Below are positions 1 through 11,709 of a DNA stretch of 64,000 nt, piece after piece (positions within the stretch are counted from its first letter, which is position 1; the number at the start of each line of letters is the position of its first letter). Below the pieces are notes generated by a model. It did no database searches, was not told where the DNA came from, and was given only the letters and a program-made list of their open reading frames with translations. A program made the translations under genes and the position numbers. Source of the DNA: Hexactinellida sp. DTS-2022 (Eukaryota > Porifera > Hexactinellida); contig JAPNXP010000012.1 in assembly GCA_028753945.1 (NCBI GenBank), positions 4,176,501 through 4,240,500 on the forward strand. Direction: 5' to 3'.

Positions 1-977
1 GATTTTGTGATGATCTTTTTTGTACCTAGTGATTCTTGCGAAAGCTTTGGCTGTCAGATTATATTAAATATGGGGCAAACTGTGGTGTTCTAATTTTCTT
101 AAAGAAGCTCTGTAATGGTAGCATTTGTTAGAATATATCTTCCTCAAACATTTGCATTTGTTAGAATAGTTATTTCATACGTTTGCATTTATTAGAACTT
201 TGTTTGAGCTTAGTCACGTACCTAAATTACTCAATTTGCATTATGTCCATGCGAGTATCTCTCAATTTTCGCACGAAAAAGTTTCGTTCAATAGTTTCTA
301 GGTGAAAAGCTTACCGTTATTAGTAGGATCCAGTGTTTAAATACAACCGGCATACAATTGGGAAAATTAACATGCTTGAAATATAAGCATATAAGCAAGG
401 GCTCAGTCCCGAGTGTGAGTAGTAAGAACGTGCGTAGCGCGGACGGGCAGCTTGCAAAGATAAAACTATACATATTGATAACAGAAAAATTAACTATAGT
501 ATAAATCTAAAATAAAAGAGTACCGTATTTGTGGCGATTCACATAACTAATATTACCAGAGTTGTACTCGGGGCGGACCGACTTTCCATAGCGGCGCTCA
601 TGACTCGCTGCTATAACGACTGTCCTGACTGTCGTGTTAACAATAACGAATTGCTCAGAATTGCACACAGAGCAGGCCAGTCCTCACAGTTCTCCACCAT
701 TACGACTGAAAATTTTGTGGGGCGAGAAAAATTATGCGGGCTTTTGCAGGCCGAAAATATGGTTTCCGCCCAGGAGTAGAATTGAATACTCCTAAGGTCA
801 CTAGACATAACTGCCAACCGTACAGGGATTGTAACCATTTTGGCTGTTCTATACAGGCGTACAGGTATTTATTACATTTGGACAGGAGTTTTTGTTTGAC
901 AAAATTACTGATTGTGTGTCTAATAATACCAAAAAATTGAATTATGTCAACCTTCTTAAACATAAACAACATGATCA

Positions 978-1140
978 TAGGCGTCGTAAACCGCCCGGGT
1001 GCCCGGAAATGTCCGGGCGGGCCGAAGGGATTGTCCCTATGCTACTAACACTAAACTCCGAGTTTACCCGGAGTTTACCCGGACATTACCAGGAATTTCC
1101 GGGCGGGCCGAAGGATTGACCTTTGCATTTACGACGCCTA
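978..1140. mobile_element. Short TIR element (MITE)
   Basis: A perfect inverted repeat TAGGCGTCGTAAA / TTTACGACGCCTA bounds 163 bp, and the similarity extends weakly outward (ATGATCA / TGAACATGAT). Inside are two direct copies of GGGCGGGCCGAAGG, making it far more GC-rich than its surroundings. The superfamily is not identified. Confidence 0.7.
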
Positions 1141-2135
1141 TGAACATGATAGTATTTAATGTCATGTACTCTGCATTAAAACCCCCTGAATGCGATGTCT
1201 TGGTTAGTGCAATTCCTCTCAGTAGTATAGTGTAGAGCAATAGAGTGATTCCATATACGAGCGAGCGAGAAGAAAACTCAAATAAGTTGGTAGGTATGCA
1301 CTAGAGTATGAATTTTGTACGCCTAAAAGGTTAGTTTGTATTGCTCTATGGGGACTTTCGGAAGTTTTCGCACTACTAAACTCAAACATCCCAATTTATA
1401 CGCCTCTAGGCGAATGGCGCGCTCCTGAATAAAACTCTGTTTCCGCCTGCTTGCTGGATTTGCTAAAATTGCTAGTCGCGATTAAAAATTCGGCCCGCGT
1501 TCAACTCTTAATTATACCACACAATGATTGAATTAACAATAATCAGTGGAACTGTCAGATTACAATACGTTTCTTAAATGCTGTGTTTGACTAACTTCTA
1601 ATTGTAGAAGGACACATCTAGATTAGATCTTCTTAGTAAATATAATTTTGTTATACCTTTCGACATAACTAACTGACTATCGCTATCTGCACAATTATGT
1701 TGTTACTTATCTTAGACACATGATACTCATATCCATATCGAATGATATTTCTGGATAGGCACATTTAAAAGGAACCTATATAAATGATGTGCTGTTTCCA
1801 ATGATACTAGATATAATAATTAGCTGAGGAAGGATTGGTGAGTTGAGCCACTCAGCCACACTCGCAATGCCTGAGACCAGATGCGACATATTGCTCCATG
1901 CCATCTCCCGGCTAGATCGGAAGCTAATTGGAGCAATACCTCGGACTCTTTACAGCACATTCTCTGTTTAATTGTACATGTATTTCTTGGTAAATTTATT
2001 TTTAATTGTCTATTACGTATTTAACATCTGCTATCTGTTTTTTTCAGGTATTTTGTACTTGTTTTAACAGCTTTAGAATGTTAATTCATCGATTCTATTA
2101 AAACTAAAATGCAACATGTTTATATAGATTATTTA

Positions 2136-2402
2136 GCAAAGTTGAAACCGCTTCAACCGAATACCGAACCGAATAATTAAACCAAATACCAATGAACACT
2201 ACAATACTACACAGAAATATTGCAGTTTTCTTCATATTAGAACACCCCGTACAGGTATCGATAACTAAATGTATTTGGTCAACCGAATATTCGTTTCCCA
2301 GCCAAATACTGTAATACTGATATTCGGTAACAAACTGAGTATAAACTTTTGCCAAACAGTATTTTTTCCAACCTGTATTGGACTATTCGGTTTCAACCTT
2401 GC
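2136..2402. mobile_element. TIR element with ATTCGGT motifs
   Basis: The ends GCAAAGTTGAAACCG and CGGTTTCAACCTTGC form 15-bp inverted repeats with one mismatch. ACCGAATA-type motifs recur inside in both orientations. No coding capacity; non-autonomous. Confidence 0.6.
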
Positions 2403-3108
2403 CCTATATTTGTTTCTATGATCCGAGTAGAAAGAGATTGGACGTTCTCCAAATTGTTTTGTCATACAGGAGAACCTCGTTAGTACGAACACGGTTAATA
2501 TGAACACTTATTCAGTCCCCTTCAAAGCCTTTTCAATGCAAATGACCGATTAAATTCGAAAATGCCAATACCGTACTATAATTCGAGTTTTATAAAAAAA
2601 TACAATAACAGACAAAATATGCAATAAATAACTGATTAAATTGATGCTCGTACTAACTGATTAAATTGATATACTATTAAGATCCAAATCTGGAATTAAA
2701 TCTCAACTATTAGTGCAGAAAGAGAGAAAGAGGGTAAAACACTGAAAGTAGCACTAAGTAAGGACTTTAAAATTTATTGTTTTTAACAATTTGTAACGAC
2801 TGATAACATACTCATTTCAAGAGAAGATATTCTGTTTGGATTGGATGAGATAATTCTCAAATTATCCCGCATTGTTATTTTTAACCTCTTTATTCAGCTA
2901 ACATGATTTCAAAATAATACTCTTCCGAAGGGTGTAACAAGCTGCTTCTCCCAAAGTTATTTTATCTCGAAGGTTACCTTTATGGAATTAGAAATCCAAA
3001 GAGCATGTAGAGCAGTGATGCTCAACTGACGGTCCGGATCAAAACCTTTCATCGGTATAGACGAAGGCAATGCTTAATTAAGCAAATCTTATGAATAACT
3101 TAGTCATG

Positions 3109-3210
3109 CAGGGCCGTAGCCACCAAAATCAAAGTGGTCAGGTTAACTTGACCAACCTGATCGAGTGGTCAGGTTAATCTGACCAACCTGACCGAGTGGC
3201 TACGGCCCTG
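3109..3210. mobile_element. 102-bp TIR element, CAGGGCCGTAGCCAC ends
   Basis: Perfect 15-bp inverted repeats CAGGGCCGTAGCCAC / GTGGCTACGGCCCTG. The interior is itself palindromic, with alternating GGTCAGGTTAA and TTGACCAACCTGA. A 5-bp TCATG flanks both sides, shorter than the 8 bp usual for hAT, so the superfamily is uncertain. Confidence 0.7.
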
Positions 3211-3713
3211 TCATGTCTTAGTTGGCTTAACTTAGTTAAAAATAATTGTGTAGTTGAAATTTTGCTTGAATTGCTTTCATAATCTCGTAGATTCAGATTA
3301 CAATCGGAGAGCTAATTTTCTGATTACAGTGAATATTATTTAATGAAATTTTAATTTCATAATTACTTTTTGTATGAAGTTCATATTTGTGAGAAAGTCA
3401 CTATGAGAGTCAAATAATTTTTAAACATTTGAAAGCACAAATTGTTAAATTTAATGCATTTAAGAAAACTTGACTTAAGTTTTGCTAAACATTTAAGTTA
3501 AGCAAAACTTAAATTTTGAATAATTAATAAAAAGTAATTGTGAATTTTCTCATACTCTCAAATTGTCAATTTTCACGCTTCTCAAAATGTGAGAATGGGA
3601 TTTGGGGGCAAATCCCTGAACTTGTTGCCGGGTGCGAAAAGTTACCCTTATATGCTAAATCAGATTTGACACTTCAATCGACTCGGAACATCTAAACAAA
3701 TATATACACGCAC

Positions 3714-4326
3714 CAGGGAATGAAAGGTTCACGAACGAACTTATTGAACTTGAACTGAACGAACTGAACTTGAACTTTTATGGCATTTACGCTGAACGAA
3801 CTGAACGAACGCCAACAGTTGTGTGAACGGCAGTTGAACGAACTGAACGAACGAACGAACTGAACGAACTGAAAGAACTACGCAGGGCCGGATTACCCAA
3901 TAAGCTAACTAAGCTATAGCTTGGGGGCCTCCACAGGTTTGGGGCCTCACAGGCCCTATAAAATCATTGGGTAGGGCCTCCGAAACTCATTTAGCTTAGG
4001 GGCCTCAACATACCTTAGTCCGGCCCTGGAACTACGTAAACTGAATATCGATAAATTAGAAATACTGAATCATTAATCCATCCTAAGAATATAAATATAT
4101 CACTAGAAAAGTAAAATATAAATAGATCACTACTTATACCTGATTTTCATACCTAATAACCACCACCAACTCATCTGAACTGAACGAACTGATCGAACGA
4201 ACTAAACGAACGCTGCCGGACTGGTGTTGAAGTTAGGAGGTTGAACGTGAACGAACTGAACGTGCGTTAATTTGAAATGAACTGAATTGGGTTTATTAAG
4301 TCCGTTCGTGAACCTTTCATTCCCTG
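3714..4326. mobile_element. hAT-type non-autonomous element with GAACGAACT repeats
   Basis: The ends CAGGGAATGAAAGGTTCACG and its near-exact inverted copy at 4307-4326 form the TIRs. The element is flanked by a perfect 8-bp duplication ACACGCAC (3706-3713, 4327-4334), the hallmark of hAT transposition. Subterminal regions are filled with GAACGAACT units in both halves, like the subterminal repeats that hAT transposases bind. A second hAT-type element is inserted at 3883. A diverged left half of the same family lies at about 48393-48600. Confidence 0.85.
3883..4028. mobile_element. hAT-type MITE nested in the 3714-4326 element
   Basis: A 146-bp element starting CAGGGCCGGATTA and ending AGTCCGGCCCTG, with inverted AAGCTA/GGGGCCTC motifs. 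It has a perfect 8-bp target duplication GAACTACG (3875-3882 and 4029-4036). It belongs to the same family as the element starting at 15453. Confidence 0.9.
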
Positions 4327-5171
4327 ACACGCACACACTAATGTTTTAATAGTATCCGTAGATTACATACAGCCATAATACAGGTATCACGGTAGTTAAT
4401 AATTCACACTTTGTTGTAAACTTGTGGGTCACCAGTCTCACCACTGATCAATATTTATTATGCAAAATATTTAACAAATGAACAAGATATATGCAATACA
4501 CCTAGTGACACTATTAATAGATGCCACAAAAAATACAAATAAATCTATTCTTTTTTCTAGCCCTAACTTCTAGCATGAGTAGTTGAGTGCATTGTAAATG
4601 ACTGCTCGATATCAAAAACCGCACTTCCCACTGGATTACCGACATTTCGATACACGACGATTTGATGAGATGGGTTTATTCGTGTATCGAATTGTCTTGT
4701 TCGAAATATTGGTATTCGCTCCCCACTAACCCAATCCAAGATCGAATCGATTAGTCAAAGACTGTATAGTAATCTTTGTGAACTCAAAAATGGTTCGGCT
4801 AGTAACAACATTTGAGACAAGGAATGCAAAGATAGAGATAATGTTCTCCTGCAGACTCAGGACAGCTGTGAGAGAGGTAGCGCCTGAGTACATGAGTTTT
4901 CTAAGGCAGGAGGAGAAGAAATATGGGAGGAGAAGAAATCAGCTGTACCCCAGTACGAAGCTATGAAACCAATTGTAGCTGTCGGGGAGGGAGACAAGCT
5001 CCCGGAGAGTAGTGTATTATCATGTCGAGCAATTGATAGCAATATAAATCGTATTTATATTACTAGAACTTCTAGAAGGGAAGTATATCGATTAATTTCT
5101 CATATATCTCCATATTTTCTAACGGAAATGAGTTCCTACTGTGCCACTAATAAGCGCTTGAAGAATATAAA

Positions 5172-5325
5172 GGCCGTTCAAACGTTACGAAACGCTTCAA
5201 AAGGGGGGGGTTAACTAATGTGTGCATTCCACCCTTTTTGTATTACAAAATTGGCAAAATAACGTGACATAAGGAGAGGGTGTATATTTTTCGGGAATTT
5301 TGCTTTACGTAACGTTTGAACGGCC
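5172..5325. mobile_element. TIR element, GGCCGTTCAAACGTTACG ends
   Basis: Perfect 18-bp inverted repeats bound 154 bp. A related right end lies at about 21163-21195 (GCGTTACTTAACGTTTGAA), so this is a dispersed family. No coding capacity. Confidence 0.75.
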
Positions 5326-5611
5326 CCAAATTCAATATCCATACATACATATAACATGTACGTTACGGATATAGGAGTACATGCTGTGTTTCAATGCAAA
5401 CTATGAACTGAAATGCGTTTAGTAGGGACACGGGTCTGATAGTGATCCTTCTAACCTCGCTATTTCTTCTAACGGAGATGTGACATTGCAGATCGTAGCA
5501 ACAACAGAATACAAATCCTAGACAGATCCATACACGATTTACACGATAAATGAACCAACAATACAACGATCTCGTGATATCAAATTAACAGCGACTCTGT
5601 TTGTACTACAA

Positions 5612-5648
5612 GCATCTCTCCCTTAGCCGTTCGTTAAGGGAGAGATGC
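5612..5648. other. Perfect short hairpin
   Basis: A 14-bp perfect stem (GCATCTCTCCCTTA / TAAGGGAGAGATGC) closes a 9-nt loop, about 670 bp upstream of the sirtuin start. It is too short for a typical microRNA precursor. It may be a relic of a palindromic element or a structured UTR segment. Confidence 0.5.
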
Positions 5649-6316
5649 CACATAGTAGTATATACTAGTGCTACGCTCTATTAGGTGGCCAATGGCAGGT
5701 TATAAGAGCTTACTATTTCTGTTTGGACTCAAAAGAGAACAGCGTTCTCTAAGGAAGGAGACCTCATACACAAAAAATGAAGAATATTTCTGGGTTAAAC
5801 TCAGGATGATAAACTGAGTTTAATTCTTGTATCTTGGAAATGTTGGTAGGTATTCTGATTTTCTGCTCTTTGATTTTAGGATTTTCAGCTCTATATACAT
5901 ATATATTGCAGTATTTATACTCCAATGAATTAGATCTAACCAAATGAAGCGGTAAATTTCAGGTTTTAATAGAAGACTATTTCTTGAGTAAACTGATATC
6001 TAGTGACTAGTGGTACGATATGGCACGTTCCATTAGAGGATATGGTTTCTATAGCCATCTGTCTATTTGCTCAAATACTCATGTTACACTGGAATAGAAA
6101 GAATTTAGTTATTTATTCACGTTTTAACATTTCACAATTATATAGTGCAGGCACATAGTTTCAATGTAGCCGCTACTGTATTTCTCATTCTCACCACTGT
6201 TTACGACCCCTGATTGACTTCCTTATTTATTTTCGTCAATAAACTCATGTCTATAAACTTGTTTTCTGGACCTGTTTCTGCAGGTCTAGCCTACGAATAC
6301 TCCTGCTGTCTATGCT

Positions 6317-7537
6317 ATGGCTTCAGGAATATCACTGGAATTACTCCAACAGCTGCTGGCCTCGAACCTGAGCGAGCAGGGAGGCTGCGACTCGGCTGAC
6401 CAGAAGCGGTACCTGGCTACGCTGGACCTAGAGGGCGTGGCTAGCTACATGAAGATGTGCATGGGGGGAGAGGAACTGCGGAACCAAGGAGAGACGGCTA
6501 AGCCTGTTCCGACAGAGAAGAGCAGCGATATTGTCTCGTCCGGAGAGACATCAGATGGCGATCAGCTGTCTGATGAGGTCAAGTCCCCGGCCCAGTTAGC
6601 CACGCCCTTACAGTCCCCCGAGTCGGAGAGCTTCATTGTGGTTATGACAGGAGCCGGCCTGTCAACTGCCGCGGGAATCCCAGACTTCCGGTCCGAAGAT
6701 TCCGGTCTTTATTCGCGACTGAAGAAAGACTCAAAATTCGACCTCCCCACACCCGAGTCCATATTCCACATCGACTACTTTAAGGAGAACCCCCAGCCCT
6801 TCGTGCAGCTGGCTCAGGAGCTGTTCCCTGGCAGATTCAATCCCACCAAGAGCCACTACTTCCTGCGACTGTTGCAGGACAAAGGTCTGCTCACCCGTCT
6901 CTACACACAGAACATAGACGGGCTGGAGAGGAGAGCCGGGATATCGGATGACAAGTTGGTGGAGGCTCACGGGTCTTTCCACGGGGCCCGCTGCGTGGAG
7001 TGCTCGACTGAGCAGGACATGCAGCTGGTGAAGGAGAGCATCCTGAAGGGGTATGTCCCCATTTGCACCTCCTGCAACAAAGGGTATGTGAAGCCAAACA
7101 TTGTGTTCTTCGGAGAAGCGCTGCCCACTAGGTTCCAGCAGATGTCAGCTGTGGACATGCCTGTCTGCAGACTGCTCATCATCCTGGGCACCTCCCTCAA
7201 AGTGCACCCATTCGCGGGGCTCGTGGAGCGGGTATCGGACTCGTGTCCCCGCCTGCTCCTCAACAGGGAGCCTGTCACGGGGGGAGACATGCTCAAGTCA
7301 ATGCTCGGGATCCCGACAGGGCTCGACTTCTCCACAGAGCGGGGGTACAGGGACGTGTTCGTGGGAGACCCGTGCGACCTCTCGTGCGAGAGACTGGCAG
7401 ACCTGCTGGGGTGGAGAGAGCAGCTGGAGAAGCTCTACGCCGAGGAGCTGGCGGCGCTGGAGGAAGACCAGCGGTCTGACCCTCTCCTGCGGCTCGTGCT
7501 GCAGGGAGGGAAGGACGAACTCAAGCAGAAGCCGTAG
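6317..7537 (+). CDS. SIRT2: SIRT2-like NAD-dependent protein deacylase
   Basis: Class I sirtuin of 406 residues in one exon; such enzymes remove acyl groups from lysines (tubulin, histones, metabolic enzymes) using NAD+. Visible are the nucleotide-binding GAGLSTAAGIPDFRS from G112, TQNIDGLERRAG, the catalytic histidine in HGSF (H218), a zinc site of C226/C229 and C250/C253, and ILGTSLKVHPFAGL. The C-terminal stretch ending in LADLLGWREQLEKL matches SIRT2, as does the N-terminal helix LEGVASYM. Known SIRT2 proteins have only about 15 residues between that helix and the GAG motif. Here about 65 residues, Ser/Glu/Pro-rich, separate them. A strong 3' splice site (TGTTTCTGCAG, ending 6283) lies 34 nt before the ATG, so the leader is probably spliced. 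No mitochondrial presequence is evident; cytosol or nucleus is inferred. Confidence 0.93.
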   Translation: MASGISLELLQQLLASNLSEQGGCDSADQKRYLATLDLEGVASYMKMCMGGEELRNQGETAKPVPTEKSSDIVSSGETSDGDQLSDEVKSPAQLATPLQSPESESFIVVMTGAGLSTAAGIPDFRSEDSGLYSRLKKDSKFDLPTPESIFHIDYFKENPQPFVQLAQELFPGRFNPTKSHYFLRLLQDKGLLTRLYTQNIDGLERRAGISDDKLVEAHGSFHGARCVECSTEQDMQLVKESILKGYVPICTSCNKGYVKPNIVFFGEALPTRFQQMSAVDMPVCRLLIILGTSLKVHPFAGLVERVSDSCPRLLLNREPVTGGDMLKSMLGIPTGLDFSTERGYRDVFVGDPCDLSCERLADLLGWREQLEKLYAEELAALEEDQRSDPLLRLVLQGGKDELKQKP

Positions 7538-7849
7538 ACAAGGTATATTAGTGTTTAAACTGTTATGTTGTAAATCGTCGTGCATAGTTTATTTTGGTTA
7601 TATTGGTTGTGGAAATGTATCATATATATGCAGAGTATATTATCATGTCAGATCTTGGAAATTAATCGACCGAAGAAATTAAGAATACAATGCAACCAGA
7701 CCAGAGAGCTTATTGTTAGCTGCCTAATATGCACCGTGCTTTATAGCTACTCTCACGCAGTATATGTCCCGACGCCGTCACTGGATCAACGGCACAATAT
7801 ATAGTAGTGGCCCATTAATAGCGTGTCACCTCAATCTGATTATATAGTA

Positions 7850-8264
7850 CAGTGGAACTCGCTTTGTACGTACTCTCGGATATTACGATATTGTTCTCTA
7901 ATAACCGATTTTCCTCCTATCTGATCCATTAAAATGATTCGGTTAATAAGTACTCAGGTGAGACGTACCAATTTTATTCCCAAGTAAATAAAATGTATTA
8001 ATTATAATTCTGTTAGTACGTACTCCAGAAAACTATCAGCATAACTCAGTTATTATTTGGTTTAAGTGAGTAGGTGACAACTATAATACTTTAATCTTAT
8101 CGTTAACTTAAGTAAGTTAAAGACTTGAATACCCTACTTCGTATTCATATCATTGAACAAGTCAGTATTTCGATTTGTGGATTGTGCATACGGATAAGAC
8201 GTACCTCTGTTAGCACGTCCTTTTCTTGTTTCCCAGGGTGGTACGTCTTAACCGAGTTCTCCTG
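7850..8264. mobile_element. pogo/mariner-like MITE with TA flanks
   Basis: The ends CAGTGGAACTCG and CGAGTTCTCCTG are inverted and flanked by TA on both sides. Inner TIR sequence includes GTACGTACT / GGTACGTCTTA. It is one member of a group of CAGT-G-AAC-end elements scattered through the window. It lies just upstream of the coiled-coil gene. Confidence 0.65.
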
Positions 8265-8289
8265 TATCTAACTGCCAAGTGTATATAGA

Positions 8290-10718
8290 ATGGTTAGCTC
8301 TGAGGGCAAGTTCTCGCATCTCTCCAGCGAGGAGAGGAGCAGCCTGGCCGGCGTGGGGAGAGACGCACTAACGCGTCTGAGAGACAAGCAGAGAGCTGGC
8401 GGCAGAGACAGGGCAGAGGAGCACAGGAGGGAGATACAGAAGATAATTGCTGCTGGTAATTATGATAACTTATCTATTCTATTTAGTAGAGTTAACATCA
8501 ATCGGCTCCTGCACAAATAGTATTAATGAACAGGTTTTCCTTATATACTAGATACACTATTCCTCAAGTACGTATATAGCTCTTACCAGTTTTCCACAAT
8601 TCCCTCCCACCGGACATGCTGTATATATTACATTTCATAAATACAGTAGAACCTGGTTAGTACGCACACGGTTATTAAGAAATTCCGGTTAATACGAACA
8701 CTATTTCAGTCCCCTTCTAAACTTTTTCAATACAAATAATATTGGTTAATTAATTAATACGAATTCTGGATAAGGCGAACATATTTGACAGTCCCCTTGT
8801 GTTCGTTACTAACGAGGTTCTGCTGTATATCTTTTCTGGTACGCAACTGAATATCCCGTGTCAGGAGAAGAGGACAAGTCCCGAGAGCTGTCCCTCCTCT
8901 CAGAGGAGCTAACTAAGCACTACAAGTGCCACATAGAGCAGCTGGAGCAGAAGCTACAGCTGTTCAGGGAGACCGATGGCGTCACGGGGTCAGATGAGAG
9001 CGAACTCTCTCGATACAAATCTCACATAGAGCACACGGCTAGCATTCAGGTGCAGCAGTACTACCAGCAGTGCAGAGAGGAAGTGGAGAAGATGGAGGAG
9101 GAGATTAGTCTGCTTAACGAGGAGAAGGAGCAGGTGTGTGTTGTCAGCTCAGTAGTGTTCTCATTTAATTCATAATTGGCTCTGCCTACTAAATACTCCT
9201 CTGTGTAGGGATTGGAAGAGGTGGCTGTTCTCAGCGGCGAGCTGTACAGATGCCGACAGGAGCTGGAGTCCCTGGTCCAGAGCGGCGGGCAGAGAGAGCG
9301 GGCGCAGCTGCTGCAGAGCCTGCAGGAGGCGGACACCAAGGTGGGGGGACTGGAGAGACTGCTGGAAGAGAGACTGCGGGCGTGTGAGCTGCTAACAGCT
9401 GAGAGGGACGAGGCGAGAGAGATCCTGGAGAGCAGGGGGAGAGAGAATATGGTGAGTCAGCTGCTGTCTATGTAGGCTCAAGGGACAAGTTATGTTATAA
9501 CAGACGCCATGATACCATATGGTTTGTTCATAATAATGGTGTGTCACAAAATTAATTTACAGTAGAAGTAGAACTTCGTAAGTATGAACGCAAGGGGCTG
9601 TCAAAATGCGTTCGCCTTTCCGGATATTTCCTAATTTCAGCACTGTAATAAGAATAGTTATATTATAGCTAATATACAAACACCATATCATAAGTAACTA
9701 AATAGAATATCAGATACTAATACGAGCATAAGAATCGGCTCCATTGCTGTAGGCTCTGTCCCGTCACTTCACTGAGCAGGTGGAACAGCTGGAGCGAGAT
9801 AGAGCTCAGCTGTCAGAGACTGTGAGGAGCAGAGACAATGGGCTGTTAGAGTTTGGTACAGAGGTATCAGAGCTAAGAGAACTGCTGGAGAGAAAGGAGA
9901 ATGAGAAGAATCAGTTGACTCAAGAGTTCCTTAGAAACAGGAGTACCACTCAGGAATGCGAGAATCTCAAATCAGAACTAACTAGCTTAGCAGCAGAGAA
10001 GGAATATCTGATATCAGAGTTATCAGCTGAGAGATCAGCTGCTGAGAGACTGGAGGGAGATGCGGAGGGGATGCAGAGTATCCTAACACAACTGAGACAG
10101 GAGAACGCCGAGTTAGGCACTAGAGCAGAGAGTAGTAGCAAGCTGAATGAAGAGTTGCGTAGTAGGACTGGAGGGCTGGATAGGCAGCTGGCAGCTGAGC
10201 TGTCTAAGAATTCTGCTCTGGAGAGACAGCTGCAGGGAGAGGCAGATACACAGAGAGAGCGAGGTGTGAGAATTCGAGAGCTGGAGCAGCTGCTAGTTAG
10301 AGCAGGGGAAGACAAGACAGAACTGTCAGTGAGGCTCTCCGGAGCAGAGAGCCGCACGTCAGAAGTCAATAGCGCTAATGTATCTGTGAGAGCTGAGCTG
10401 GAGACAGCTCGCAGAGAGACGCAGGAGAGACGCACTGAGATTGAGAGACTGATGGCAGAACTTGGGAGGGTGAATAAGGATAGAGACATCAATAGGTGTG
10501 TTGGTAACCAACAGCTCCCACAGAACAACATGGCAACTCAGATCAGTGCGATAACATGCGCTAATAGTACCTATTTGAAGTTAATTAAGGAAGAAGTGTT
10601 ATTCCTCAGAGCGAGAGACGATGAGGGAGATAGAGTATACGCCATTGCGAGAGAGTTAAAATACAAGCTACAAGCTGACAACATGGCACTGTCTAATAAG
10701 CTTACAAACCATAGTTAA
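8290..10718 (+). CDS. Coiled-coil protein, four exons
   Basis: Four exons join in frame: 8290-8455, 8865-9133, 9209-9451 and 9753-10718, all with GT/AG borders. The first junction splits a glycine codon, giving IIAAG then EEDKSREL; the others are in phase 0. The predicted protein is about 547 residues, very rich in Glu, Arg, Gln, Ser and Leu, with near-continuous heptad-like coiled coil from about residue 55 to the C-terminal fifth. The last 70 residues are less helical and end KYKLQADNMALSNKL. I do not recognise the family; centrosomal, ciliary or cytoskeletal scaffold proteins look like this, but composition alone does not prove it. An alternative acceptor for exon 4 at 9779 would remove nine residues. 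Intron 1 carries a small MITE (8644-8825). Confidence 0.8.
8644..8825. mobile_element. pogo/mariner-like MITE in intron 1 of the coiled-coil gene
   Basis: A 182-bp element between TA dinucleotides with ends CAGTAGAACCTGGTTAG and CTAACGAGGTTCTGCTG. Internal GTACGCACAC / GTGTTCGTTA continue the inverted repeat. It is typical of short non-autonomous Tc1/mariner-pogo derivatives. Confidence 0.75.
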
Positions 10719-11709
10719 GCTCTTAGAGTTTATCTATACCTTCATATACCTTCATCACTAATACTAAATTCTGCTGTCTGTATATTGGAAATTCTGTACA
10801 GACTCAATTGAACAACTTGTATATATTTGCTTGTCATTATTGGTGTTTATTGTTTGAACTTTGAATGGATTAAATAATTCATAACTTAACATTAGACACT
10901 TAGACGATCGAAATCGGTATCCTACAGGTTGCCATGGAACGGGGATAGCATACCTGCCAACCTATTTGAGTAACAGGGCTCCAATTTTCCCCTGACATTG
11001 GACAAAATCCCTGTACACCTGCCAAATTTAGACCATTGCTCCTAAACATGGTCCTAGAAACATCTTTGGTAGTTTGGAATGTGTGGGATGGTAGCACATA
11101 CGGATATCTATTATTAATAGGTATGCCCAAATTAAGGGCTTACTTATTTATCTGCCAACTCGTTATCAATAGAAAAACCCGAGATGGGGTTGTTGGGCCG
11201 TTAGTAGCTGATTGCAGACTGATAGGGCTTATGGCTAGGAGTCATGATTGGTAGATGCAGGGACGGATCCAGGATTTATTCAAAGGGGGTTGTCATTTTA
11301 TTAAAAAATAATTATATAATTATCACACCAACAGCTGGGGTTCTGGGGGTCTTAATTAGTGTAGAACATTTTTGCCTGGATGAGAGACTGCTGTCAGTGC
11401 ATGACTACATGATGATATGATCAAGGTGCTCAAGAACTCAAGAAAGTGAAAACGATATTATAGCTGAGGCTAAATCTATGATATAGCTAGAGTCATATAA
11501 TATCGTTTACATTATGGAGACAAATAATAATCCATCAATTTAATTAAAACGGTCAATGGAAATATAACACCACCCTTAATTAACCAACTAGAAACTCCTA
11601 CTTCTCCTTCTATACTTCTACTCAATTTAACACAACCTCTCTCTTGAACTAATTAGCAGCTATACATCACACCAACCATAAGATATGCTTGATAAATTAT
11701 TGAACTCAA
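10719..11709. other. Intergenic stretch with a hairpin and a hAT-like end
   Basis: No gene is seen. At 11257 a CAGGGACGGATCCAGG sequence looks like a solitary left end of a hAT-type element; I cannot place its partner. At 11450-11508 AAACGATATTATA and TATAATATCGTTT form a 13-bp perfect stem with a loop of about 33 nt, about 200 bp upstream of the next start codon. Confidence 0.5.

Larger units (their letters stand above)
1..6200. other. Gene-poor AT-rich spacer with transposon remnants
   Basis: I see no convincing coding exon here. Open frames are short, mostly lack a good ATG, and match nothing I recognise. The stretch holds several TIR elements listed separately (978-1140, 2136-2402, 3109-3210, 3714-4326 with 3883-4028 inside it, 5172-5325), a solitary pogo/mariner-like end near 2465 and a hairpin at 5612-5648. 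A 100-bp GC-richer patch at about 1840-1945 contains an inverted repeat (TATTGCTCCA/TGGAGCAATA) of unknown nature; it could be a small structured RNA or another element. Confidence 0.7.

Noticed and set aside
4778-5214. Two consecutive frames of 60-80 codons before the sirtuin gene
   Set aside because: No recognised motif; the second runs into a MITE end (5172), and no consistent splice joins them.
5612-5648. MicroRNA precursor
   Set aside because: The 14-bp stem and 37-nt total length are too short for animal or sponge precursors.
10490-10500. Possible splice donor (AATAGGTGTG) in the last coiled-coil exon
   Set aside because: The frame stays open to 10718 and the following residues remain plausible; no matching acceptor improves the protein.
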